The notes under the pieces are model-generated. The model was not told the origin of the DNA. It worked only from the letters and a program-made list of their open reading frames with translations, and searched no databases. A DNA stretch of 20,760 bases from Ruminococcaceae bacterium UBA5396 (lineage in GTDB: Bacteria; Bacillota; Clostridia; Oscillospirales; Acutalibacteraceae). Below, one piece after another: positions 14,329 through 20,760 of the stretch. The stretch lies in NCBI GenBank assembly GCA_002410715.1, contig DHOG01000166.1, positions 1-20,760 of the forward strand, given 5' to 3'. Every line of letters starts with the position of its first letter. The stretch's first letter is position 1. The position numbers and the translations under genes were made by a program.

Positions 14329-15636
14329 TTAACTCTTATAATGATAGTGAGAAGAAAAGAGTTTTTCTTTATATAGAGGGCCTGACTCCTCAATCTTTCG
14401 GGTGAGTTCAATCGGGTCTATTCCAAATAAAAACGCAAAATTAGCCTCCAATATCTGAATTGCGTTATTTCCAACTTCATCAATTGGTACGTCATGAATA
14501 AAATGTGTAGGTAAAGTACTAATTTCGCTTTTAGGGCAGACATAAAAATTATTACAATTAATGGTCTGAATATATTGGCCTATATCCTCTGTTGTCTGGA
14601 GGTTTTGTCTGAAAAATAATACTGATTTTCCAATGTTCTTATATTCGAAAGAAATATAGTAATCATTAATATGATAATTACTTTTTTTAAGGTATTCAAA
14701 GGCATTGATTAATTGTCTTAGCATCGACGCATAAGTAATATACCCATCAGTTACTAACATTTCGCCCACATCAATATTAGGTGAACGCTCCTTGATAAAT
14801 TCAGCCCAACCCTGATAGAGATCGCGCGGCAAAACAAATAACGGGCAAAAAAGTTTAACATTCCCATCTGCAAAAAACTCGGCAACCGTAGTTATGGCTT
14901 CTTTAGAAACTACATCAGATCCATAGCACAAAATCGAATCTAACGAATAATTTATACGTTGCCAAAGTCCAGTTTCGTTCAATTCATTTTTCATGGTTCT
15001 TAAACGGCTGCTAATTTGATTAATATCAATATTGGCATAAGGATTATACAGGTAAATTGAACAAACGGGAAATTGAGCATCTTTGCCAATAAGATTATTG
15101 GTACAAAACGCTTTATGCTGTTTATCAAATTTCTCTGCTTTCTGAACCAGATTATCTATTTCAATTCGTCCTGATCTAACAGGAATTTTACTGCTTCCAC
15201 TGCGTAGGTATACTGTTCCATTACAAACATAAGGCGGATCAGTTCCTTCGTAAATATAGACAACAAGGATCCCTTTTCGGCTATTTTTAGGATCTTTAAC
15301 GAATCTACTTTCAAACTTAGGCATCGGAGATACAGAAACAAGCTTCTGTGAAATAATCTGATTATAATCTGCTCTTAGCTTTTCTATTCCAATATAGTTA
15401 GCTGTATTATCTTCTATACCAACAAATAGCCACCCACCTTCAGAATTAGCAAATGAAGCGATTGTCTGACAAAGATGCTTTTTCAAGAAGTTATCGTCCC
15501 AGCGGCTTTTGTACTCTACCTGATAACCTTCTTCTATTTCATGCTCTTTCAATTGCAGTACATGTGAAAAGCGCAGCTTTGAAAGAGGAATAATATTTCC
15601 TTTCTTATCTACAAAAGGAGAATAAAACGGCTTCAT
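14329..15636 (-). CDS. AlbA_2/Schlafen-domain putative DNA-binding protein
   Basis: The protein is 435 aa. Residues 35-160 form an AlbA_2 (Schlafen-like) domain: EEGYQVEYKSRWDDNF (35-50; Glu41 and Lys43 of the ExK motif), 'HLCQTIASFANSEGGWLFVG' (54-73), GIEDNTANYIGIEK, and 'TDPPYVCNGTVYLRSGSSKI' (about 132-151). The rest (about 170-435) is unclassified and contains a FYVCPKSEIS segment. AlbA_2 domains occur in transcription regulators, nucleases and defence proteins. The gene is oriented against its neighbours and divergent from parB, and is AT-rich, so it looks like an inserted cargo gene between the RepA remnant and parB. The ribosome binding site before ATG 15636 is weak (GAAAGAATG). A nucleic-acid-binding role is likely; defence is inference. 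Confidence 0.75.
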   Translation of the reverse strand: MKPFYSPFVDKKGNIIPLSKLRFSHVLQLKEHEIEEGYQVEYKSRWDDNFLKKHLCQTIASFANSEGGWLFVGIEDNTANYIGIEKLRADYNQIISQKLVSVSPMPKFESRFVKDPKNSRKGILVVYIYEGTDPPYVCNGTVYLRSGSSKIPVRSGRIEIDNLVQKAEKFDKQHKAFCTNNLIGKDAQFPVCSIYLYNPYANIDINQISSRLRTMKNELNETGLWQRINYSLDSILCYGSDVVSKEAITTVAEFFADGNVKLFCPLFVLPRDLYQGWAEFIKERSPNIDVGEMLVTDGYITYASMLRQLINAFEYLKKSNYHINDYYISFEYKNIGKSVLFFRQNLQTTEDIGQYIQTINCNNFYVCPKSEISTLPTHFIHDVPIDEVGNNAIQILEANFAFLFGIDPIELTRKIEESGPLYKEKLFSSHYHYKS

Positions 15637-15676
15637 ATAATCATTCTTTCATATATTTTTGTATTTTAGTTAAATA

Positions 15677-15705
15677 TATCGCATTTTGATTAACTTCACA
15701 ACCTA
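15677..15705 (-). promoter_or_regulatory. Possible promoter of the AlbA_2 gene
   Basis: On the minus strand, TTGTGA and TATATT are spaced 17 nt apart within the AT-rich gap between this gene and parB. The coordinates are approximate. The gap (15637-15777) must hold divergent promoters for both genes. Confidence 0.4.
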
Positions 15706-15777
15706 TATTCCCCTGCGGGTTTGATTTTTCAATCAGGCCCTTTTTATATATATCACACAAACAAGGAGGTAGACCAT

Positions 15778-17400
15778 ATGGCAAAAAAGCAGCCTAAAGG
15801 GCCAAATTCAAGCCATGCCAAACCAAGAGAACAGGAACCCGTTACCGAGCCTGCCGTAATGGAAGAGCCGCTACAGACTGGGGAGGAATCCCCCGCCCCG
15901 GAATCATCCGTGGACGAAGCCGCTCCCGTACATCCGGAGGATTCGGTATCTGCGGATACGCCCGAAATGCCGTTCGATCCGCTTTCATCCGTTGAATTGG
16001 AATCTGATCCCGGCCCCGAAGCGGCCCCACTGGAACAGCCTGTACAGGAGGACGAAGAACACCCGGCCCCGGATATGGACGGAGAAGCGCCCCCCTTGCC
16101 GGATGCGGAGATTATTGTTTTCGCTGATACAATCGATACGCTTTTAGCTGAAAAGCAAGCTTCCGCGGAGGTTTTCCATCAGTCCCCCGCCCCGCCGGAG
16201 CCGGGAGCAGAACCGGCAGCGGTTTCTTCGGATACACCCGCCCAGGGCACACCGCCCGAAGATCGGTTAAAGGATTGGGCGAAGGACGAGGCACAACCCA
16301 AGGCCCCGAAGGCAGAGAGATCCAAGCAGGCAGACGCACCTTTACACGAGGCTGAAAATGGCAAAGAATCAAAACTATCCCCCGCGCAAAAGGCCGCGGA
16401 GACACGCAAGGCCCGCACAGGGGTGGTTATCGATTTTCTGGAAGGGAAACGCACCTCGCCCTTTGCGGATGGTAAGCCCATAGGCCCCGAAGCTGCGGAC
16501 GCGCCCCCGGCCCAGCCGCCCGAACCGAAGGAAGCGCCCCGGCGCGGTGAACAGGAGCAGATTGTCTATTTGAATCTCTCCGAGCTGCACCCTTTCAAAA
16601 ATCATCCCTTCCAAGTTCGGAACGATGAGGAAATGCGGGCCATGGTGGAGAGCGTCAAGGATAAGGGCGTTACCCAGCCTGCTATTGTCCGGCTACGCGA
16701 GGATGGCGGGTATGAGATCGTATCCGGCCACCGCAGACATAAAGCCAGCGAATTGGTGGGTTTTGCGGATATGCCCTGTATCATCCGCAACCTGACGGAT
16801 GAACAGGCCATCACGCAGATGGTGGAGGACAACACCAACCAGCGTGAAAATATCCTGCCCAGCGAACGGGCCAAGGCTTTGAAAATGCAGTTGGAGGCCA
16901 TCAAGCGGCAAGGCGCGCGGGATGGCAACGGGCAACGATCCAATGAAATCGTGGCCGAACGCAACAAAATGACGGTTAAGCAGGTGCAACGGTATATCAA
17001 GCTCAATGACTTGGTTCCCGATCTAATGAAAATGGTGGACGATAAGAGAGTCTCGTTCACCCCCGCCGTGGAGCTTGCGTTCATCAAACCGAGGAACCAG
17101 CGGTATATCGCCATTGCCATCGAGGGCCAGCAGTCCTCTCCTTCCCTTTCACAGTCCCAGCGTATGCGGGAGCTCGATCAAAAGGGGAGTCTGAACGGTG
17201 ATGTGATTGACGGTATCATGCTCGAAGAAAAGAAGGAGGTAGACAAAGTGATTATTTCCAGCCAGGAATTGGGCCAGTATTTCGGCAAAGACAAGACCCC
17301 CCGTGAGATGAAGGATACAATCATACAGTTGCTGGACGAATGGAAGGCGCAGCAGCCGGAGCTTGCCGCGCCGGAAAAGCAGGCTGAGCAGGAAAAATAG
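15778..17400 (+). CDS. parB: ParB/Spo0J-family partition protein with a long acidic N-terminal extension
   Basis: The protein is 540 aa from ATG 15778, which has ACAAGGAGGT upstream. Residues 1 to about 260 are low-complexity and rich in Pro, Glu, Ala and Asp, with only short ordered pieces (EIIVFADTIDTLLAEK; TRKARTGVVIDFLEGKRTSP). The ParB core begins near 262 (IVYLNLSELHPFKNHPFQVR) and carries the CTP-binding GHRRHKA box (317-323), then DNTNQRENILPSERAKAL and a KorB-type helix-turn-helix (MTVKQVQRYIKLNDLVPDL). A C-terminal region ends AAPEKQAEQEK. ParB proteins bind parS sites and segregate or organise DNA. In related ICEs a ParA ATPase gene precedes parB; none is present here. Palindrome copy 3 follows 4 nt after the stop. 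Family secure; the extension is unusually long. Confidence 0.9.
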   Translation: MAKKQPKGPNSSHAKPREQEPVTEPAVMEEPLQTGEESPAPESSVDEAAPVHPEDSVSADTPEMPFDPLSSVELESDPGPEAAPLEQPVQEDEEHPAPDMDGEAPPLPDAEIIVFADTIDTLLAEKQASAEVFHQSPAPPEPGAEPAAVSSDTPAQGTPPEDRLKDWAKDEAQPKAPKAERSKQADAPLHEAENGKESKLSPAQKAAETRKARTGVVIDFLEGKRTSPFADGKPIGPEAADAPPAQPPEPKEAPRRGEQEQIVYLNLSELHPFKNHPFQVRNDEEMRAMVESVKDKGVTQPAIVRLREDGGYEIVSGHRRHKASELVGFADMPCIIRNLTDEQAITQMVEDNTNQRENILPSERAKALKMQLEAIKRQGARDGNGQRSNEIVAERNKMTVKQVQRYIKLNDLVPDLMKMVDDKRVSFTPAVELAFIKPRNQRYIAIAIEGQQSSPSLSQSQRMRELDQKGSLNGDVIDGIMLEEKKEVDKVIISSQELGQYFGKDKTPREMKDTIIQLLDEWKAQQPELAAPEKQAEQEK

Positions 17401-17404
17401 CCGC

Positions 17405-17429
17405 ACTTCGGGCCAAGTTGGCCCGAGGT
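17405..17429. repeat. Element palindrome, copy 3 of 4
   Basis: The core is TCGGGCCAAGTTGGCCCGA with outer ACT on the left and GGT on the right, so one pair is a G-T wobble if read as RNA. It starts 4 nt after the parB stop. A further partial copy of its left half (ACTTCGGGCT) follows at 17431-17440. Confidence 0.8.
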
Positions 17430-17472
17430 TACTTCGGGCTTTGCCCCCCATCTCCAAGCTCCGGGACGTAAG

Positions 17473-17604
17473 ATATTCCCCATCGCCATATGCGGGATAG
17501 CAAAACCGGGAGGGCCAGTCAAGCGCCTACCGTTGTAGGCGGTGCCGTGCACGCTTGACTAGCCTCGCCCGGTTTTGCTTCAAACAACCCAGCGATGGGG
17601 ATAT
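17473..17604. repeat. 132-nt nested inverted repeat (candidate oriT, ssDNA origin or structured RNA)
   Basis: Four stems nest around one centre. Outer: CCCCATCGC (17478-17486) with GCGATGGGG (17592-17600), plus flanking ATAT. Middle: AGCAAAACCGGG (17499-17510) with CCCGGTTTTGCT (17568-17579), 12 bp perfect. Inner: GGCCAGTCAAGCG (17513-17525) with CGCTTGACTAGCC (17552-17564), 12 of 13 pairs. Tip: CCTAC-CGTT-GTAGG (17526-17539). No T-run follows and no open frame is supported inside. It sits between parB and the conjugation genes. Such structure fits a nicking or single-strand origin, or a folded RNA. Confidence 0.75.
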
Positions 17605-17692
17605 GAATTCCCCGGAGCCGCCCCCTTTCCATGATTTGAAAGAGAGGGGATAGGTTGAACTTTTGCGCATCAGAAACGGAGGTGCTTTTTAT

Positions 17693-18046
17693 ATGAAACG
17701 ACCCTTGGCATATATCACGGCCGCATGGAGCGGCGATCATACCGCGGATACCAGGCAGGCGGCGCAATACTGCCGAGAGGTATATGAGGCCGGGTTTTCC
17801 CCGCTTTGTCCACTGCTCTACCTCCCCCTGTTCCTTAACGATTCGATCCCGGAGGAGCACAAAAGCGGCATCGACATGGGCCGCGATCTCCTTAAACGTT
17901 CCCATGTGGTGGTCTTTTGCGGCGCGGGCATCGATGAATCGGTGAAGAACGATATTGCCATTGCCGGGCGCTTGAACATAACAGCCACCACGCTGGATGG
18001 GATTCTTACCGTCAAAACGCAAGGCCAGGCAAAAGCGGATGCTTGA
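17693..18046 (+). CDS. DUF7768/DUF4406-type protein (nucleoside 2-deoxyribosyltransferase-like fold)
   Basis: The protein is 117 aa from ATG 17693, with ACGGAGGTG upstream. It reads MKRPLAYITAAWSGD, then ARQYCREVYEAGF-like helix sequence (QYCREVYEAGFSPLCPLLYL), HKSGIDMGRDLLKRSHVVVFCG, and ends with TTLDGILTVK. This matches small proteins widespread in Clostridia ICEs with a Rossmann-like fold related to nucleoside deoxyribosyltransferases. No enzyme activity has been established for the group. It lies between the nested repeat and ardA; the ardA ATG (18039) lies inside its last codons, so the two are translationally coupled. A role in modulating host functions during transfer is possible but unproven. 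Confidence 0.75.
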   Translation: MKRPLAYITAAWSGDHTADTRQAAQYCREVYEAGFSPLCPLLYLPLFLNDSIPEEHKSGIDMGRDLLKRSHVVVFCGAGIDESVKNDIAIAGRLNITATTLDGILTVKTQGQAKADA

Positions 18047-18743
18047 AGCCTTTGTCACGAATTTGGGCCGGTATAACGAGGGGTATTTGGATGGGGAGTT
18101 TTTAAAGCTCCCCGCCACCACTAGGGAAGTCCAGGCCCTTTTGAAGCGTATCCATGTGGATGGGGTGCGATATGAGGAAATCTTCATCACAGACTATGAA
18201 ACCGATATTTCCGGCCTGTACGATTGCCTGGGCGAGCATGAGAGCATCGATGAACTGAATTATTTGGCTTCCCTGCTGGAGGACATGCAAAAGTGGGAGC
18301 AGGAGAAGTTCGCCGCTGCTTTAGAGCGGGGCGAACATACGGGTAGCGTGAAGGACTTAATCAATCTGGCGCAGAATCTGGATTGCTTTGAGCATTACCC
18401 GGATATTTCGGATGTGGAAGATTTGGGCCGCTATTACATTGCGGAAATGTGTACTCTGTCCGTACCGCCCCATTTGGAGAACTACATCGACTACGAAGCT
18501 TACGGGCGGGATATGCACCTGGACGAGAACGGGAGCTTTATAAACGGCGGCTATATCGTGAGAAATGGCGATAGTTTTGCAGAGTATTACAACAACCGGG
18601 ACGATCTGCCGGAGGAATATTGCATTTTCGCTTACCCCGAACCGGAAAAGTTCATCCCAAAGCTGCTGGCCTCCTATCGGCAGATGATCAGCGAAGCGCC
18701 CGCCATCCCGGATCGTTCCAGACCCGAGAAGGAAGAACGGTAA
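18039..18743 (+). CDS. ardA: ArdA-family antirestriction protein
   Basis: The protein is 234 aa from ATG 18039, which overlaps the upstream stop by 8 nt; an in-frame ATG at 17997 lies within the upstream gene and lacks a ribosome binding site. Residues start 'MLEAFVTNLGRYNEGYLDGE', the ArdA opening, then YEEIFITDYETDISGLYDCLGEHESIDELNYL and later 'HLENYIDYEAYGRDMHLDEN', the conserved ArdA C-terminal block. ArdA proteins are acidic DNA mimics that inhibit type I restriction enzymes and protect the incoming element. This one is longer than Tn916 ArdA (about 166 aa), with a C-terminal extension of about 50 residues (NRDDLPEEYCIFAYPEPEKF). Palindrome copy 4 follows 4 nt after the stop. Confidence 0.85.
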   Translation: MLEAFVTNLGRYNEGYLDGEFLKLPATTREVQALLKRIHVDGVRYEEIFITDYETDISGLYDCLGEHESIDELNYLASLLEDMQKWEQEKFAAALERGEHTGSVKDLINLAQNLDCFEHYPDISDVEDLGRYYIAEMCTLSVPPHLENYIDYEAYGRDMHLDENGSFINGGYIVRNGDSFAEYYNNRDDLPEEYCIFAYPEPEKFIPKLLASYRQMISEAPAIPDRSRPEKEER

Positions 18744-18747
18744 AAGC

Positions 18748-18774
18748 CACATCGGGCCAAGTTGGCCCGATGTG
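18748..18774. repeat. Element palindrome, copy 4 of 4
   Basis: The core is TCGGGCCAAGTTGGCCCGA with outer CACA/TGTG, giving perfect 13-nt arms around G18761. It lies 4 nt after the ardA stop and just before the AAAGGAGG of the next gene. There is no T-tract. Confidence 0.85.
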
Positions 18775-18791
18775 ACAAAGGAGGCGATTGA

Positions 18792-19265
18792 GTGCAGGAG
18801 GATATAGAACGCCGAACGATTGCCGTTTCCATTACGGCAACCAAGCTCACCGCAAAGGTTCTGGCCAAGTTCTTGCTGTTGGTTCTAAGGAAGATCCAAA
18901 AGGAGCATCAAAAGAGCCTGCGTCCTCACGGCAGGCAGAGCGTGAAAAAGCTAATGAACCATGGCGTTGCTACCAACACCCTGCCCCTTGACGGCGCAAC
19001 CCGCCTGTTTGACCGTGTAGCCCGAAAGTGGAATGTGGATTACTCCTTCCACAAAACCGGGCCTAAAAAATACCTGCTTTTGTTCAAAGCAGGCCAGGCA
19101 GACGCCATTACCGCCTGTTTTGCGGAATACACCAAGCGGGTGTTGAACAAGGGCAAAAGCAAGCGCGCCCCTATCCTAGAACAGCTTAAAGCATTTTCGG
19201 AGCATGAGCGTATCAAGCCCCGCCAGCATGAGCGTGTAAGGGAGGCGGCACGGGATGAACGCTAA
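18792..19265 (+). CDS. pcfB: PcfB-family conjugation protein (DUF3801)
   Basis: The protein is 157 aa from GTG 18792, with AAAGGAGG about 8 nt upstream. It reads VQEDIERRTIAVSITATKLT (start read as Met), 'AKVLAKFLLLVLRKIQKEHQ', then GRQSVKKLMNHGVATNTLPL, VARKWNVDYSFHKTGPKKYLLLFKAGQADAI and a basic end. This is the PcfB/DUF3801 pattern. PcfB is an accessory factor at the conjugative relaxosome that works with the relaxase and the coupling protein in Gram-positive elements. It overlaps the coupling protein gene by 11 nt. The basic C-terminus fits DNA contact. Confidence 0.8.
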   Translation: MQEDIERRTIAVSITATKLTAKVLAKFLLLVLRKIQKEHQKSLRPHGRQSVKKLMNHGVATNTLPLDGATRLFDRVARKWNVDYSFHKTGPKKYLLLFKAGQADAITACFAEYTKRVLNKGKSKRAPILEQLKAFSEHERIKPRQHERVREAARDER

Positions 19266-20760
19266 GATCAAAACCTACCTGCTGCCCAACATCCCCTATC
19301 TGTTCGTATTCTGGTTCTGCTTAAAGCTGGGTACAGCCTACCGCCTGGCTCCAGGCGCGGACTTCGCCCATAAACTGATCGGCATTGTGAAAATCATTGG
19401 CCCGGCCTTTCAGGTTATCGCGCCGGGCAGCAATGGCTTTGACTGGCTGGTGGGCCTGGCCGGGGCAATCCTTATCCGGCTGCTGGTGTGGAACAAGGTG
19501 AAAAACGCAAAGAAATTCAGGCGGGATGTGGAATATGGCAGCGCCCGATGGGGTACGCCCAAGGATATAAAGCCCTTCATAGACCCGGTTTTCCGAAACA
19601 ACGTAATCCTCACCTGGACGGAATTTCTCTCCATGAACACACGGCCCAAGAACCCTGCTAATGCCCGAAATCTTAATTGCTGCATCATTGGATCGTCCGG
19701 TTCGGGCAAGACTCGCTTTTGGCTTACCCCGCAATTGCTCCAAGCGCACAGCAGCTATGTGGTGGTAGATCCCAAGGGAAGCCTCCTCGGACAAGTAGGT
19801 TCCTTCCTAAAAAAGCAGGGTTATAGGATCAAGGTGTTTAACAGCATCGATTTTTCCAAATCCATGGGCTACAACCCCCTGGCCTATATCAGGACGGAAT
19901 CGGATATTCTGAAATTCGTTAATGTCTTGATTGAGAACACCAAGGGGGATGGCAAAGAGGGCGATCCCTTCTGGACAAAATCGGAAACCTTGCTCTATTG
20001 CGCCTTGATCGGGTATATCGTATTCGAGGCCCCGGAAGAGGATCGGAATATCAATACGTTAGTGGACATGCTGGGCAGCATGGAAACGAGAGAGGATGAT
20101 GAAACCTTCAAGAATGCCGTGGATTATATGTTCATGGGGCTGGGAAAACGTGACCCCCAGCATTTTGCCGTGCGCCAGTATAAGAAATTCAAGCTGGCCA
20201 GTGGCAAAACCACGAAATCCATCCTCATTTCCTGCGGGGCCAGATTAGCCCCCTTTGACATTGGGCAGCTTCGGGAAGTCACATCCTACGATGAAATGGA
20301 GCTTGACCGCATGGGGGATCGGAAAACAGCTACTTTCTTCATTATCAGCGACACGGACAGTACCTATAACTTCATTGTAGCCCTGGCCTTTTCGCAGATG
20401 TTTAACCTGCTATGCGAAAAAGCAGACAACGTTCACAATGGGCGCTTACCCCACCATGTGCGGGTACTATGGGATGAGGCCGCAAACACCGGGCAAGTGC
20501 CCCAGCTTGAAAAACTGGTGGCCGTTATTCGCTCACGGGAAATCAGCCTTTGCCTGTTTTTACAGGCGCAGAGCCAGTTAAAGGCGCTTTATAAGGATCA
20601 CGCTGAAACTATTATGGGCAATATGGATAGCGTGATCTTCTTAGGCGGCCGGGAACATTCTACCATTAAGGAGATTTCGGAGGTTTTGGGCAAAGAAACC
20701 ATATCCATGCAGACCGAGAGCCGCACAAGGGGGCAATCGGAAAGCTACGGACAGAATATG
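19255..20760 (+). CDS. virD4: VirD4/TraG-type coupling protein (T4CP), 3' end outside window
   Basis: The frame is open from ATG 19255 to the window end, 502 codons without a stop. Two membrane segments are visible near residues 9-30 (YLLPNIPYLFVFWFCLKLGT) and 62-80 (FDWLVGLAGAILIRLLVW). Walker A is GSSGSGKT (146-153), followed by YVVVDPKGSLLGQVG. Walker B is VRVLWDEAANTGQ (Asp407-Glu408), followed by LCLFLQAQSQLKALY. This is the ATPase that brings the relaxase-DNA complex to the type IV secretion channel. Its position after pcfB matches Tn1549-like elements. AGGGAGGCGG precedes the start within the pcfB end, so translation is coupled. The frame is intact as far as seen, unlike the backbone genes on the left. 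Confidence 0.92.
   Translation, partial: MNAKIKTYLLPNIPYLFVFWFCLKLGTAYRLAPGADFAHKLIGIVKIIGPAFQVIAPGSNGFDWLVGLAGAILIRLLVWNKVKNAKKFRRDVEYGSARWGTPKDIKPFIDPVFRNNVILTWTEFLSMNTRPKNPANARNLNCCIIGSSGSGKTRFWLTPQLLQAHSSYVVVDPKGSLLGQVGSFLKKQGYRIKVFNSIDFSKSMGYNPLAYIRTESDILKFVNVLIENTKGDGKEGDPFWTKSETLLYCALIGYIVFEAPEEDRNINTLVDMLGSMETREDDETFKNAVDYMFMGLGKRDPQHFAVRQYKKFKLASGKTTKSILISCGARLAPFDIGQLREVTSYDEMELDRMGDRKTATFFIISDTDSTYNFIVALAFSQMFNLLCEKADNVHNGRLPHHVRVLWDEAANTGQVPQLEKLVAVIRSREISLCLFLQAQSQLKALYKDHAETIMGNMDSVIFLGGREHSTIKEISEVLGKETISMQTESRTRGQSESYGQNM

Noticed and set aside
1000..18774. The four palindromes as ordinary intrinsic terminators
   Set aside because: None is followed by a T-run, and copies 3 and 4 lie between genes that appear to be read in the same direction.
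19321..19794. Long minus-strand frame inside the coupling protein gene
   Set aside because: It lies entirely opposite a clear VirD4-type coding frame and shows no family features.
1..20760. CRISPR array or retron
   Set aside because: No regularly spaced direct repeats and no Cas or reverse transcriptase gene; the nested repeat at 17473-17604 has no reverse transcriptase nearby.

Overview
The window looks like a piece of a Gram-positive anaerobe of the class Clostridia. The evidence is the Tn916/Tn1549-type conjugative element genes (short region-4 sigma factor, helix-turn-helix gene, large serine recombinase, RepA-type DUF6017 domain, ParB, ArdA, PcfB, VirD4-type coupling protein), strong AGGAGG ribosome binding sites and TTGACA/TATAAT promoters. 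The species cannot be read from the sequence.

Layout. (1) 1-3006 is the recombinase end of an integrative and conjugative element (ICE): sigma factor, a frameshifted HTH gene, about 550 bp of gene-free hairpin-rich DNA, a 45-aa gene, and a large serine recombinase cut by an in-frame TAA. (2) 3007-5101 is an integration scar: a tRNA-type terminator, an IS1182-family element with a frameshifted transposase, and a tRNA-Ala(GGC) gene without its 5' end. Removing the IS, which is flanked by TGGT, rejoins the tRNA to its terminator. (3) 5102-13800 is an AT-richer cargo region: an integrase-like protein with its catalytic residues replaced; a tightly coupled minus-strand operon (two unknown genes, a DUF4417 gene, a CPCC-type zinc-ribbon gene); an overlapping plus-strand two-gene unit of unknown function (556 aa and 445 aa); and a convergent dGTPase-family HD phosphohydrolase. 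(4) 13800-20760 is the opposite end of the same type of ICE, again on the plus strand: the C-terminal piece of a replication initiator, an inserted minus-strand Schlafen/AlbA_2 gene where parA would be expected, parB, a 132-nt nested inverted repeat, a DUF7768-type gene, ardA, pcfB and a coupling protein that runs off the window.

How it fits together. A recombinase end followed by a replication/partition beginning in the same orientation is not the order within one integrated ICE. It implies two accreted or tandem related ICEs with an island trapped between them, or the remains of such an arrangement. Several backbone genes are broken (HTH gene, recombinase, replication initiator), so at least the left element may be immobile. 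The cargo contains families linked to phage defence (dGTPase, AlbA_2) or to phages (DUF4417). The uncharacterised pair at 9003-12003 is the best candidate for an undescribed system. Four copies of one palindrome with core TCGGGCCAASTTGGCCCGA lie in both ICE parts, three of them within 11 nt of a stop codon and the next gene downstream; they are a candidate element-wide regulatory, processing or partition site.
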